From contig NZ_JAQTXI010000001.1 in assembly GCF_028688855.1 (NCBI RefSeq), forward strand, positions 80,001 through 144,000: a stretch of 64,000 bases of DNA, given 5' to 3'. The translations under genes were made by a program, and so were the position numbers. The notes under the pieces are model-generated. The model made no database searches and was not told the DNA's origin. It worked only from the letters and a program-made list of their open reading frames with translations. Positions 12,181 through 20,414 of this stretch are shown here, piece by piece; within the stretch, counting starts at the first letter, position 1, and every line of letters starts with the position of its first letter. The stretch comes from Neomegalonema sp. (GTDB lineage: Bacteria; Pseudomonadota; Alphaproteobacteria; Rhodobacterales; Rhodobacteraceae).

Positions 12181-12447
12181 ATGTTCCGGAGATCCGCTGT
12201 TCTCGGCGCCGTCTTCGCCTCGACCTTCGCGCCTTTCGTCGCGGCCCAGCCCTTCCAGGGATCCGTCTTCGCCCAGACCCCGCCCGTCTGGTCGCAGTTG
12301 AATCCGCAGCCGCTGCCGCCTGTGGAACTGCGCTGGCTGAACCCGCAGCCGATTCCCCCCGTCGACGCCCGCGCGCTCAATCCTCAGCCGATTCCGCCCG
12401 TGGATCTGCGTCGGCTGAATCCGCAGCCGCTGCCGCCGGGGTTCTGA
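12181..12447 (+). CDS. Small secreted protein of LNPQPLPP repeats
   Basis: 88 aa. A signal peptide (1-22, FVAAQ) is followed by about 20 residues and then four near-identical repeats of LNPQP(L/I)PPV/G separated by D/E-x-R-x-L. The DNA repeats follow the protein repeats, suggesting internal duplication. There is no cysteine and no catalytic motif. The ATG has a clear GGAG site. The repeat resembles the LNPQPLPP motif found in scattered bacterial proteins of unknown function. Together with the next gene, which begins with the same ATGTTCCGGA, it forms a pair of tiny exported proteins. Confidence 0.75.
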   Translation: MFRRSAVLGAVFASTFAPFVAAQPFQGSVFAQTPPVWSQLNPQPLPPVELRWLNPQPIPPVDARALNPQPIPPVDLRRLNPQPLPPGF

Positions 12448-12520
12448 GGGGCCTCCGGACCCGACGTCGGAGATGCGGCCGCGCCCTCCTTCCATCGCAC
12501 GACAAGAAAGGCGCCTCGCC

Positions 12521-12778
12521 ATGTTCCGGATCTTCACGCTTCCCGGCGCCGCCGCGGTTCTGGCCCTCCCGCTCGCCCTGTCCTCCGCGGCTTCGGCCCG
12601 GCCTCCGGGCGGCTCTCCGGGAGATCCCTGCTGGTATGCGCCGCGGCTCATCCAGTGTTCGCCGTCCTTCCTCGGACGCATGCCCGTGGCGCCGGTCTCG
12701 CCGGTCGGAGAAATGCGGGTTCCCGGTCAGCCGCCGGTCTTCGGACTTCAGGTGCAGCATCCTCACGCGCGCTGGTGA
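12521..12778 (+). CDS. Small secreted protein, unknown
   Basis: 85 aa. A signal peptide (1-27, ending ASARP) is followed by a Pro/Gly-rich mature part with two cysteines (CWYAPRLIQC), which could form a disulfide in the periplasm. The start at 12521 is preferred over an earlier ATG because it begins the signal peptide. It lies 73 nt after the LNPQPLPP gene on the same strand and is convergent with nadD. No family is recognised. Confidence 0.6.
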   Translation: MFRIFTLPGAAAVLALPLALSSAASARPPGGSPGDPCWYAPRLIQCSPSFLGRMPVAPVSPVGEMRVPGQPPVFGLQVQHPHARW

Positions 12779-12799
12779 GCGCGTCGGGACGGGCGAGGC

Positions 12800-13405
12800 T
12801 CAGGGCCAGCTGCCCGCCGCGCGCAGCGCCGTCGAGGAGAGCCTGGAGGTCGGGCCTCGCGCCAGCAGCACCCAGGCGGGCGCCTCGAGGAAAGGCAGCA
12901 GCGGCGCCTCCTCCTCGGAGAGCCGCGCCCTGGCGTAGCGGCGCACGGCGGGCGACAGCCCCGCCTTCACCACCGATTGCGGACGCGCCACCACCGCCAG
13001 AGGAAAGTTTTCGAGAATCCAGGCCCAGTCCTCCCATTTGTGGAACTGGGCGAGATTGTCGGCGCCCATGATCCACACGAACCGGGTTCGCGGATAGAGC
13101 CGCCGCAGATGCGCCAGCGTGTCGGCGCTGTAGCGCGCGCCGAGGCGCTCCTCGACGCCGGTGACCGTCACGCCGGGAATCCCCGCCATCAGGGCGCGGC
13201 AGGCCGCGATGCGGCGTTCCAGATCGGCGGGCGGACGCGGCTTCAGGGGATTCCCCGGCGTGACCAGAACCCACAGCCGCTTGAGGCGGGTGCGGCGCAT
13301 GGCCGTCTCCACCACCAGACGATGCCCCTCGTGCGGCGGATCGAAGGACCCGCCGAAGAGGCCGACGCTCAAGCCGCGCGGCGGCGCGGCCGGATCACGC
13401 AGCAT
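12800..13405 (-). CDS. nadD: Nicotinate-mononucleotide adenylyltransferase
   Basis: 201 aa. It adenylates nicotinate mononucleotide in NAD synthesis. The nucleotidyltransferase motif GGSFDPPHEGH (19-29) and the C-terminal SSTALR, corresponding to the family ISSTxIR motif, are present. The start at 13405 begins about 14 residues before the Rossmann strand. A longer reading frame through to 14326 is a shadow of the peroxiredoxin gene. nadB and nadC are 50 kb away in the same window. Confidence 0.93.
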   Translation of the reverse strand: MLRDPAAPPRGLSVGLFGGSFDPPHEGHRLVVETAMRRTRLKRLWVLVTPGNPLKPRPPADLERRIAACRALMAGIPGVTVTGVEERLGARYSADTLAHLRRLYPRTRFVWIMGADNLAQFHKWEDWAWILENFPLAVVARPQSVVKAGLSPAVRRYARARLSEEEAPLLPFLEAPAWVLLARGPTSRLSSTALRAAGSWP

Positions 13406-13437
13406 GAGCGCGCTTCTCCCTGCGCAAGAGGGCGGGA

Positions 13438-13926
13438 TCAGATCTGGTCGAGCAGAAAGCCGCCCGTGGAGCAGGTCGCTTCGCTGGGGACGTCCTCGAC
13501 GAGCAGCTTCTTGACCACCCCGTCCTCGACGAGCATGGCGTAGCGCTTCGAGCGCAGGCCCAATCCGCGGGCGGTCAGGTCGAGATCCATCCCGACGGCT
13601 TTCGCGAAGGCCGCCGAGCCGTCGGCGAGCAGCGTCACCTTGCCGTCGGCGCCGCTGGCCTTCGACCAGGCGTCGAGGACGAAGACGTCGTTGACGGTGG
13701 TGCCCGCCACCGCGTCGATTCCCTTGGCCTTGAACTTCTCGACGTTGGCCACGTAGCTCGGCAGATGGGCCTTGTCGCAGGTCGGCGTGAAGGCGCCGGG
13801 CGCCGCGAAGAAAGCCACCTTGCGTCCGCCGAAGAACTCCTTCGTCGTGACGGGCTTCGGGCCTTCGGCGGTCATGACCGTGAAGGTCGCCTCCGGCAGG
13901 CGTTCGCCTTCCTGAATCTGCGCCAT
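13438..13926 (-). CDS. Peroxiredoxin (Prx5-type)
   Basis: 162 aa thiol peroxidase of the peroxiredoxin-5 group, which reduces hydrogen and organic peroxides. The peroxidatic Cys lies in the active-site motif APGAFTPTC (about 42-50), with an additional cysteine near the C-terminus (EATCSTGG). The ATG at 13926 is preceded by a GGAG site. It is transcribed with nadD (32-nt gap) and divergent from the small lipoprotein gene. Confidence 0.93.
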   Translation of the reverse strand: MAQIQEGERLPEATFTVMTAEGPKPVTTKEFFGGRKVAFFAAPGAFTPTCDKAHLPSYVANVEKFKAKGIDAVAGTTVNDVFVLDAWSKASGADGKVTLLADGSAAFAKAVGMDLDLTARGLGLRSKRYAMLVEDGVVKKLLVEDVPSEATCSTGGFLLDQI

Positions 13927-14026
13927 GATGATGTCTCCTCCCAACCTGCCCCGAAGCGGGGGCCTTGCAACCTGCGGCCCCAAGCGGCAAAAGTCGAGAG
14001 CCGATTTCAGGGAGAGGCCGCCCTCC

Positions 14027-14443
14027 ATGACCATCCTTCGTCGCAGTCTCCCGTTCGCCCTTCTCGTCCTTCTGGGAGGCTGCGCGCCGCCGCCGCCGCA
14101 TCTGGCCCGGACGCGGGCTCTGGAGCCCGGCGAGATCCTCGGGGCGATGAGCCATCGCAAGATCGTCGAGCATCGTCCGGACGGAACCGAGGGAATCCTC
14201 CGCTTCTACGAGGACGGCCGCGCCACCTACGCCGGATCCGCCGCGCAATGGGCCGCGCCCTGGCGCGCCGAAGGCTCCGGCGTCTGTTTCGGCGAGCCGC
14301 GTCCCCAGTGCTATGATCTGGCGCATGAACAGGGCCGCTGGTTCGTGGCCACGCCCCGCGAGGGCGGAGAGCCGCGCCGCTGGTACGAGATGAAGCGCAT
14401 CGACGAACCGGCCAACGTGCGGCCTGACGCGGCGGGGTTGTGA
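14027..14443 (+). CDS. Small lipoprotein
   Basis: 138 aa. A lipoprotein signal with lipobox LGGC (Cys19) is followed by a Pro-rich linker and a roughly 100-residue domain with RFYEDGRATYAG, two conserved-looking cysteines (VCFGEPRPQCYDL) and a WYEMKR segment. The domain looks like a small beta-rich fold of the kind seen in alphaproteobacterial lipoproteins of unknown function. It is directly coupled to the next gene: its TGA overlaps the possible GTG start. Confidence 0.75.
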   Translation: MTILRRSLPFALLVLLGGCAPPPPHLARTRALEPGEILGAMSHRKIVEHRPDGTEGILRFYEDGRATYAGSAAQWAAPWRAEGSGVCFGEPRPQCYDLAHEQGRWFVATPREGGEPRRWYEMKRIDEPANVRPDAAGL

Positions 14444-14445
14444 TC

Positions 14446-15684
14446 ATGATTCCGGATTCGGTCGTGGTGGCGGGGGCGGGACAGGCGGGGCTCCAGCTCT
14501 GCGACAGCCTGCGCAAGGGCGGATACAAGGGGCGGCTGACCTTGCTCGGCGAAGAGCCCTGGCCGCCCTATCAGCGTCCGCCGCTCTCCAAGGCCTATCT
14601 CCTCGGGGCGATGGAGCGCGACCGGCTGTTCCTCAAGCCGGAAAGCTTCTACGCCGATCACGGAATCGAGCTGCGCCTGAACGCGCGGGCGGTCGGGATC
14701 GACCGCAAGGCCGGACGCGTGAATCTGGAGAGCGGCGAATCCCTCGCCTATGGGGCTCTGGTCCTCGCGACGGGCGCGCGGGCGCGGCCTCTGGACCGGC
14801 CCGGCGCCGGGCTGGAGGGCGTCCATGTGATCCGGGGCATGGCCGACATCGACCGTCTCGCGCCGGAGATCCGTCCGGGGGGGAGGGCCGTGATCCTCGG
14901 CGGCGGCTATGTCGGGCTGGAGGCGGCGGCGGCTCTGCGCGGACGCGGCATGGAGGCCGTGGTGATCCACCGCTCGGAGCGGCTGCTCTCGCGGGTGGCC
15001 AGCGTCGAGACGGCGGCGGCGCTCCAGGCGATCCACGAGGCGGAGGGCGTGCATGTCCGGCTTCGCCAGACTCTCCATGCGCTCGAAGGCGAAGGAAGGG
15101 TCCGGCGCGTCGCCATAGAGCGGGTGGAGGTGGATCACGTCCGCCGCATCCACGAGGCCGAGCTCGAAGCGGATCTGGTGGTGGCGGGCATCGGCGCCCT
15201 GCCCAACCAGGATCTCGCGCGGGGAGCGGATCTGCGCACCGAAAACGGAATCCGCGTCGACGCCGATTGCCGCACCAGCGATCCGGCCATCTACGCCATC
15301 GGCGATTGCGCCGAACGCGAGGATCCGCGTTACGGGCCCCTGCGGCTGGAATCGGTGCAGAACGCCATAGATCAGGGCAAGATCGCCGCCGCCGCCCTCC
15401 TCGGCCAGCCGCGCCCGACCGAACAGGCGCCCTGGTTCTGGTCGGATCAGTTCGACGTCAAGCTGCAGTCGGCGGGCCTGCCCTACGGCTATGATCAGGC
15501 CGTGATCCGCAAGGGCGCGGGGCGGGCTCAGGCGGTCTGGCTCTTCCGCGAGGGCGCGCTGATCGCCGTCGAGGCCCTGAACGACGCCCGCGCCTACATG
15601 ACCGGCAAGCGCTGGATCGAGCAGGGCCGCAGCCCCGATCCCGAGGCTCTGGCCGATCCGGCGCGGGATCTCAAGACGCTGTGA
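14446..15684 (+). CDS. FAD-dependent ferredoxin reductase-like oxidoreductase
   Basis: 412 aa. It shows the two-dinucleotide fold of rubredoxin/ferredoxin-NAD(P) reductases: FAD motif VAGAGQAG near the N-terminus, NAD motif ILGGGYVGLE (about 147-156), and the second FAD motif YAIGDCA near 285. The C-terminal WSDQFDVKLQSAG matches the BenA/ThcD-type reductases that feed electrons to P450s or ring dioxygenases. The ATG at 14446 is spaced 8 nt from a GGGG; a GTG at 14440 overlapping the upstream TGA is also possible. A cytochrome P450 lies at 36.2-37.6 kb; whether they are partners is speculation. Confidence 0.9.
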   Translation: MIPDSVVVAGAGQAGLQLCDSLRKGGYKGRLTLLGEEPWPPYQRPPLSKAYLLGAMERDRLFLKPESFYADHGIELRLNARAVGIDRKAGRVNLESGESLAYGALVLATGARARPLDRPGAGLEGVHVIRGMADIDRLAPEIRPGGRAVILGGGYVGLEAAAALRGRGMEAVVIHRSERLLSRVASVETAAALQAIHEAEGVHVRLRQTLHALEGEGRVRRVAIERVEVDHVRRIHEAELEADLVVAGIGALPNQDLARGADLRTENGIRVDADCRTSDPAIYAIGDCAEREDPRYGPLRLESVQNAIDQGKIAAAALLGQPRPTEQAPWFWSDQFDVKLQSAGLPYGYDQAVIRKGAGRAQAVWLFREGALIAVEALNDARAYMTGKRWIEQGRSPDPEALADPARDLKTL

Positions 15685-15691
15685 AGGCGAG

Positions 15692-15722
15692 AAAAAACCC
15701 CTCCTCCGGCGCGGAGAAGGGG
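15692..15722 (-). terminator. Rho-independent terminator
   Basis: An 11-bp stem with one mismatch (15698-15708 with 15712-15722) and a 3-nt loop, followed on the minus strand by six T. It ends the minus-strand secreted-protein gene and separates it from the convergent reductase gene. Confidence 0.85.
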
Positions 15723-15763
15723 CGAGCGCGAAACTTCGGAGACGGCCCGGAGGCCGCCTGAGG

Positions 15764-16369
15764 TCACATCACGCAGACGTAGTTCTGATTGGTCAGCTGA
15801 GCCAGCGAACCGCCGCGCACGATGCAATCCTGAATCGTGGCGTCGAGCGCGTTCTGCGTGCCGCGATAGCCCGTGTCCACGTCCGGCGGCGTGATGTGGG
15901 GCGAGGCCTCGGCCGTGACCGGCGTGTAGTTGCAGAAATAGCTGAGGTCGCCCGATTGCTGGGCCATGCCGCCGTTGGCGTAGCAGGCGCGCAGGCTGCC
16001 GTCGGCGCCGCTCATGTCGAGCTTCTGCGTCGAGGAAGGACGCGCCGCCACGGAATCGGCGTGCACCACGTTCAGACCCGGAAAGGGCGAGCCGCCCGCC
16101 GCCGGAGCCGCCGCGCGCGTCGGCGCCGCGTAGAGCGGAGCCGAAGAGGCCGAAGGCGTGTAGACCGGAGCCGAAACCGGAGCCGGATTGTAGACGGGGC
16201 CCGTCGCGACGGCCGAAGAGGCCGGCTGGATGGAGACCCGGAGGTCGGAAAGACCCGAGGCGCCGCCGAACGCGCCGCTCAGGGCTTCATTGGCCACGGT
16301 CGGGGCCGCCGCCGCCAGACCGAAGGCCGCCGCCAGAGCCAGAATCGTCGCCGGATTCCTCTTGAACAT
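15764..16369 (-). CDS. Secreted protein with two C-x3-GG-...-C modules
   Basis: 201 aa. A signal peptide (1-26, VANEA) is followed by a Pro/Ala/Tyr-rich linker with repeated (A/G)PVY motifs (about 56-82). The C-terminal half has two similar cysteine modules: CYANGG...YFC and CIVRGG...YVC. The same C-x3-GG-x(8-11)-(F/Y/V)-x-C pattern occurs twice in the neighbouring secreted protein at 16820-17695. Paired cysteines suggest disulfide-bonded mini-domains outside the cytoplasm. A terminator follows. No family is recognised and no enzyme motif is seen. Confidence 0.75.
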   Translation of the reverse strand: MFKRNPATILALAAAFGLAAAAPTVANEALSGAFGGASGLSDLRVSIQPASSAVATGPVYNPAPVSAPVYTPSASSAPLYAAPTRAAAPAAGGSPFPGLNVVHADSVAARPSSTQKLDMSGADGSLRACYANGGMAQQSGDLSYFCNYTPVTAEASPHITPPDVDTGYRGTQNALDATIQDCIVRGGSLAQLTNQNYVCVM

Positions 16370-16611
16370 TCACATACTCCTTGATGAAGCTCGCGCTCTC
16401 GTCACCCGCCGTTCCATGTAGGGCGGAAAATGATGAAGAGGCCAACCCCTCCGACTGATCCAGAGGTATGGAGCCTGCGGCAGAAGTTTTGACAAGACGT
16501 GAAAATGCGTCGCACGGACCACGGAAAAGCCGCAATCCAAATTGTTTTCATTGGAGAAAAAATTCCGTCCGCAGACGCTTTTTGCGGCGCACAAAAGAAC
16601 AATCCGCCACC

Positions 16612-16633
16612 TATCCTTACGGATAGGTTTTGA
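16612..16633 (+). terminator. Hairpin followed by T-run in AT-rich gap
   Basis: A perfect 7-bp inverted repeat CCTATCC/GGATAGG with a TTAC loop, followed by TTTT on the plus strand. No plus-strand gene ends nearby, so it may be a terminator for an unannotated transcript or an operator-like palindrome. Confidence 0.4.
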
Positions 16634-16732
16634 AAAATCAGTCTCCGGATGCGAATCAGAACGCTCCTATGCGCGAACCCTCCGGAGAGGTTCCCGCATG
16701 GCGGGCGGATCCTGGCGAATCACTCCGCCCCA

Positions 16733-16754
16733 CGCCCCTCGCGAGAGAGGGGCG
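16733..16754 (-). terminator. GC hairpin downstream of the PQQFAAPA protein gene
   Basis: A perfect 8-bp stem CGCCCCTC/GAGGGGCG with a 6-nt loop, 65 nt beyond the stop of the minus-strand gene at 16820. There is no T-run, so the terminator role is tentative. Confidence 0.35.
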
Positions 16755-16819
16755 CGCAGACGGAAAGCTTGCGCGGGAGGTTCGCCGGACTCCGCCGCGC
16801 GGAGCCCGGCGAGGCCGGA

Positions 16820-17695
16820 TCACTGCGCGGAGTGGATCGAGGCGGGCAGGACCTGCTGCGCCGGAGCCTGGATGTCCCGGTAGATCTGGCCGGTCAGGCA
16901 GAGGAAACGCCCGTCGAGCGCATGGGCCGAAATCCCGCCCTGCTGACGGCAGGCCGCCGAAGCCGCCGGATCCTCCTGGAGGTTCAGCGTCACGAAGCCC
17001 TCGGAGCCCGCCGAAGCCGTGGGCGCGCTGTAGGTCGGCGAGACGAAGCTCTGCGTGGTGGTGGTCACGGTGGTCGTCGTCGTGGAGGGCAGGGCCGCCG
17101 GAAGCGGAGCCGCGACAGGCGCAGGCGCCGCGAACTGCTGGGGCGCGGGCGCGGCGAACTGCTGCGGAGCCGGAGCCGCGAACTGCTGCGGAGCCGGAGC
17201 GGGCGCGGCGAACTGGGGCGCGAAGGCGTCCTGGACCGGGGGCTGCGGAATCGCGACGGGGGCGGCGGCCTGCTGCTGGATGATCGGCGCGGTCTGGGTC
17301 GAGGTCACCACGACCGAGGGCGGCACCGCCGTGAAGGCGACCGGCTGCTGCGCGACGCCATGGCCCTGGCCGGGGATGGCGGCGGATTCGACGCGGATCG
17401 CCTCGACGCCGGGCAGCGAGACCGTGCCGAGCTGCGCGGCGGCGCCGGGAGCGGCCACGCCGCCGATGCAGACCTGGGCGCCGCTGGTGGTGGCCATCAT
17501 CTGGCCGCCGCGGGAGGCGCAGACGTCGGCGTTCTGCACGAGCTGCGGAGCGGCCGCGGCCGGAAGCCCGGCGCGCACGGCCTGAAGCATCAGGTCGACC
17601 GAAGGATCGGAGGTCTGGGCGGAGGCGGGCGCGGCGCCGAAAGCCAGAAGGGCGGCGAAGGCGGTCGGCGCGAAGCGCGGAATCTGACGAATCAT
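16820..17695 (-). CDS. Secreted protein with PQQFAAPA repeats and C-x3-GG modules
   Basis: 291 aa from the ATG at 17695, which begins a clear signal peptide (MIRQIPRF...ASAQ, 1-27). It carries one cysteine module near the N-terminus (CASRGG...VC) and another near the C-terminus (CRQQGG...FLC), of the same pattern as in the protein at 15764-16369. Between them is a low-complexity region with perfect APAPQQFA repeats (about 163-195) and a Thr/Val-rich stretch. No known domain is recognised. The shared module and adjacency suggest two members of one secreted family. Confidence 0.75.
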   Translation of the reverse strand: MIRQIPRFAPTAFAALLAFGAAPASAQTSDPSVDLMLQAVRAGLPAAAAPQLVQNADVCASRGGQMMATTSGAQVCIGGVAAPGAAAQLGTVSLPGVEAIRVESAAIPGQGHGVAQQPVAFTAVPPSVVVTSTQTAPIIQQQAAAPVAIPQPPVQDAFAPQFAAPAPAPQQFAAPAPQQFAAPAPQQFAAPAPVAAPLPAALPSTTTTTVTTTTQSFVSPTYSAPTASAGSEGFVTLNLQEDPAASAACRQQGGISAHALDGRFLCLTGQIYRDIQAPAQQVLPASIHSAQ

Positions 17696-17875
17696 GAGGT
17701 GCTCCTCCTGCGGGGGGTCGCGAGCTTGCCCGCAAAGATAAAGGTTCGGTTGCCGCCGCTTCAATGGCGCGTGCGGCGAGTCCGCCTCGGGAGGGGTCGT
17801 CTGTCTCCTGAAGGCCACATGCGGTCGAGACGCGTTGCGCCTGCGACGCGGGAGGGCTACAAGGCCCCCAAGGGC

Positions 17876-17901
17876 GCCCGGCCCTCGACGCCGGGCCTTT
17901 T
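17876..17901 (+). terminator. Terminator-like hairpin in the ettA leader
   Basis: A 7-bp perfect stem (17876-17882 with 17890-17896), 7-nt loop, then CTTTTC. It lies 33 nt before the ettA ATG and no plus-strand gene ends upstream, so it may be an attenuator or a leader hairpin. Confidence 0.5.
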
Positions 17902-17933
17902 CCCATGACCAGAGCTCCAGGGATCCGCGCAAG

Positions 17934-19598
17934 ATGGCCTATCAATACGTCTATCACATGGACGGCGTGTCCAAAGCCTATCCGGGCGGCAAGAAAGTCT
18001 TTGAAAACATCCGGCTGTCCTTTCTGCCGGGCGTCAAGATCGGCGTGATCGGCGTCAACGGCGCGGGCAAGTCCTCGCTGCTGCGGATCATGGCCGGGCA
18101 GGACAAGGATTTCGCAGGCGAGGCCTGGGCCGCCGAAGGCGCGCGCGTGGGCTATCTGTCTCAGGAGCCGAAGCTCGACGAGAGCAAGTCCGTGCGCGAG
18201 AACGTGATGGAGGGCGTGGCGCCGAAAAAGGCCCTGCTCGACCGGTTCAACGAGATCTCGATGAAGCTCGGCGAGGAATATTCCGACGAGCTCATGGAGG
18301 AGATGACCCAGCTTCAGGACCAGATCGACGCCCAGAACCTCTGGGATCTGGATTCCCAGGTCGACGTCGCCATGGAGGCCCTGCGCTGCCCTCCCGACGA
18401 CGCCCCCGTGGCCACGCTCTCGGGCGGCGAGCGGCGCCGGGTGGCGCTCTGCAAGCTGCTGCTCGAAGCGCCCGAGATGCTGCTCCTCGACGAGCCGACC
18501 AACCATCTCGACGCCGAGACCATCGCCTGGCTGCAGAAGCATCTGATCGAATACAAGGGCACGATCCTCATCGTGACCCACGACCGCTACTTCCTCGACC
18601 AGATCACCAGCTGGATCCTGGAGCTCGACCGCGGCAAGGGCATTCCCTGGGAAGGCAACTACTCCAGCTGGATGGAGCAGAAGGCCAAACGCCTCGCGCA
18701 GGAAGAACGCGACGACGCCGCCCGGCAGAAGACCCTCGCCCGCGAACTGGAATGGGTGCGCTCTTCGCCCAAGGCGCGTCAGGCGAAATCCAAGGCCCGC
18801 CTCAGCGCCTATGAGGATCTGGCGAACCAGTCCGAGCGCGACCGCATCGGACAGGCCCAGATCATCATTCCCAACGGCCCCCGCCTCGGCGGCAAGGTGA
18901 TCGAGGCCGAGGGTCTGGTGAAGGGCTACGGCGACCGCCTGCTCATCGACGGATTGACCTTCGCCCTGCCTCCGGGCGGCATCGTGGGCGTGGTCGGGCC
19001 GAACGGCGCGGGCAAGTCCACGCTCTTCCGGATGCTCACCGGCCAGGAGCAGGCCGACGGCGGATCGATCACGCTCGGCGAGACGGTGCAGCTCGCCTAC
19101 GTCGACCAGTCCCGCGACGCGCTCGACCCGAACAAGACCGTCTGGCAGGAGATCTCCGGCGGACTCGACATCCTCAAGCTCGGCGACGCGGAGATGAACA
19201 GCCGCGCCTATGTCGGCGCCTTCAACTTCAAGGGCGGCGACCAGCAGAAGAAGGTCGGGATCCTCTCGGGCGGCGAACGCAACCGCGTCCACATGGCCAA
19301 GCTGCTGAAGTCGGGCGGCAACGTGCTGCTCCTCGACGAGCCGACCAACGACCTCGACGTGGAGACCCTGCGCGCGCTCGAAGACGCCCTGCTCGACTTC
19401 GCCGGATGCGCCGTGGTCATCAGCCATGACCGCTGGTTCCTCGACCGCATCTGCACGCATATCCTCGCCTTCGAGGGCGATTCGCACGTCGAATGGTTCC
19501 AGGGCAACTTCGAGGATTACGAGAAGGACAAGATCCGGCGCCTCGGCCCGGATTCGGTCGAGCCCAAGCGGCTGAAATACAAGAAGTTCGCCCGCTGA
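17934..19598 (+). CDS. ettA: Energy-dependent translational throttle protein EttA
   Basis: 554 aa ABC-F ATPase with no membrane domain. Two nucleotide-binding domains are visible: first Walker [10 protein letters not shown] (40-48) and signature [12 protein letters not shown]; second Walker [10 protein letters not shown] and signature [12 protein letters not shown]. The family binds the ribosomal E site and gates entry into elongation by ATP level. The start [14 protein letters not shown] is typical of EttA. It is monocistronic, with a hairpin in its leader, divergent from the PQQFAAPA protein. Confidence 0.95.
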   Translation: MAYQYVYHMDGVSKAYPGGKKVFENIRLSFLPGVKIGVIGVNGAGKSSLLRIMAGQDKDFAGEAWAAEGARVGYLSQEPKLDESKSVRENVMEGVAPKKALLDRFNEISMKLGEEYSDELMEEMTQLQDQIDAQNLWDLDSQVDVAMEALRCPPDDAPVATLSGGERRRVALCKLLLEAPEMLLLDEPTNHLDAETIAWLQKHLIEYKGTILIVTHDRYFLDQITSWILELDRGKGIPWEGNYSSWMEQKAKRLAQEERDDAARQKTLARELEWVRSSPKARQAKSKARLSAYEDLANQSERDRIGQAQIIIPNGPRLGGKVIEAEGLVKGYGDRLLIDGLTFALPPGGIVGVVGPNGAGKSTLFRMLTGQEQADGGSITLGETVQLAYVDQSRDALDPNKTVWQEISGGLDILKLGDAEMNSRAYVGAFNFKGGDQQKKVGILSGGERNRVHMAKLLKSGGNVLLLDEPTNDLDVETLRALEDALLDFAGCAVVISHDRWFLDRICTHILAFEGDSHVEWFQGNFEDYEKDKIRRLGPDSVEPKRLKYKKFAR

Positions 19599-19670
19599 CT
19601 CCGTGAAGCCTCCCGAGGCGGCCGCCCTTTCCTGCGCGCCGCCTCCCCCGAGCCCCGACCGAGCCGGAGC

Positions 19671-19699
19671 TTGACAGGAGGGGGCGGGGCGGTTGGACT
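19671..19699 (+). promoter_or_regulatory. Possible sigma-70 promoter
   Basis: A consensus TTGACA -35 (19671-19676) is spaced 17 bp from TGGACT (19694-19699), a weak -10. It lies 56 nt before the start codon at 19755. Confidence 0.35.
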
Positions 19700-19754
19700 C
19701 CGCCCCGGTCTTCCGCGAGTCGCGTCCTGTCGTTCAGGCTGAGGGGAAACGCCC

Positions 19755-20249
19755 ATGAAACGTCTCCGGCTTGCGGCGACGCTCGCTCTCTGGGCGGGAG
19801 TCTCCGCCGCGCCCCTTTCCGCGCAGACGCCCGCCGTCTCGCCCGCCCCCGCGCCTGCGCCGGCCTCGGCGGCCCTGAGCTTCGCGCCCGCCTGTCCGCG
19901 GTTCCAGGTCATCTGGGGAGTGCCCGACAAGCCCCTGATCCCCGCCCGACGCTTCTGCGCCTGCATCTCGGAGAAGGTGCGCGATCTGGCCGAGACCTAT
20001 CCCGACATGCCGGTCACCGCCGCCGCCCTGAGCTTCACGGCGCTGGATCCGACCGCCGCCCAGGCCGCCGAAGAGGCCTACGGATCGGGCGCGCCCTCGG
20101 CGCTGCTGAGCCGCCATGTCTACGGCTTCGCGGCCCTGAGCGCCGCCGCCGAAAGCTGCGCGCCGCTCCCGCCCGCCGAAGCGGAGGAGCCCGTCCCGGA
20201 CGAGGATCCGCCCGAAGGCTTCGAGCCCCCCGCCGAAGACGCGCCCTGA
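19755..20249 (+). CDS. Secreted protein of unknown function
   Basis: 164 aa. A signal peptide (1-24, PLSAQ) is followed by a Pro/Ala-rich linker and a helical domain (about 45-140) with four cysteines, including CACIS in the middle and CAPLP near the end. The C-terminal 25 residues are acidic and Pro-rich. The RFCACISEKV segment looks like a conserved core, but I do not recognise the family. It is monocistronic, between ettA and the seven-gene operon, and followed by a hairpin. Confidence 0.75.
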   Translation: MKRLRLAATLALWAGVSAAPLSAQTPAVSPAPAPAPASAALSFAPACPRFQVIWGVPDKPLIPARRFCACISEKVRDLAETYPDMPVTAAALSFTALDPTAAQAAEEAYGSGAPSALLSRHVYGFAALSAAAESCAPLPPAEAEEPVPDEDPPEGFEPPAEDAP

Positions 20250-20299
20250 CCGCACGCCCCTGATCGCGCTGCGGCTTTTCATTGGGTCGCGCGATTCAC

Positions 20300-20323
20300 C
20301 AGGGCGGCCTTCGGCCCGCCCTG
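20300..20323 (+). terminator. Hairpin before the seven-gene operon
   Basis: A long GC stem (CAGGGC plus GGCC pairing across a TTC loop, with one bulged C), 50 nt after the secreted-protein stop. There is no T-run, so it is a weaker terminator candidate. Confidence 0.4.
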
Positions 20324-20414
20324 ATCGCGCTCCGTCGGGAGAGTTTCCGCCTTCCGAGCCGATGATGTAAGCTTCCGGCGAAATCCGCCCTCCGGCGGAA
20401 GCCCAGGGGAAGCC

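Larger units (their letters stand above)
16370..16819. other. AT-richer intergenic region with hairpins
   Basis: No gene is supported here. The stretch is clearly less GC-rich than its surroundings, most of all 16495-16640. It holds a perfect 7-bp hairpin followed by TTTT (16612-16633), a perfect 8-bp GC hairpin (16733-16754), and on the minus strand a TTGTCA (16490-16495) spaced 17 nt from a poor TCCATA that might be the promoter of the 15764-16369 gene. Several short ORFs cross it without family features. Confidence 0.5.

Noticed and set aside
12800..14326. A frame fusing nadD to upstream sequence
   Set aside because: The upstream part is the peroxiredoxin gene read out of frame; the nadD family starts near 13405.
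17100..17235. Possible repeat array such as CRISPR
   Set aside because: The repeats encode APAPQQFA in frame inside a secreted protein and have no spacers.
16656..19487. A 943-residue minus-strand open frame
   Set aside because: It is opposite ettA, which has full family motifs; the rest is out-of-frame reading of the PQQFAAPA gene.
20258..20335. 12-bp direct repeat CCTGATCGCGCT before the operon
   Set aside because: Two copies only and in a GC-rich setting; not strong enough to call an operator.
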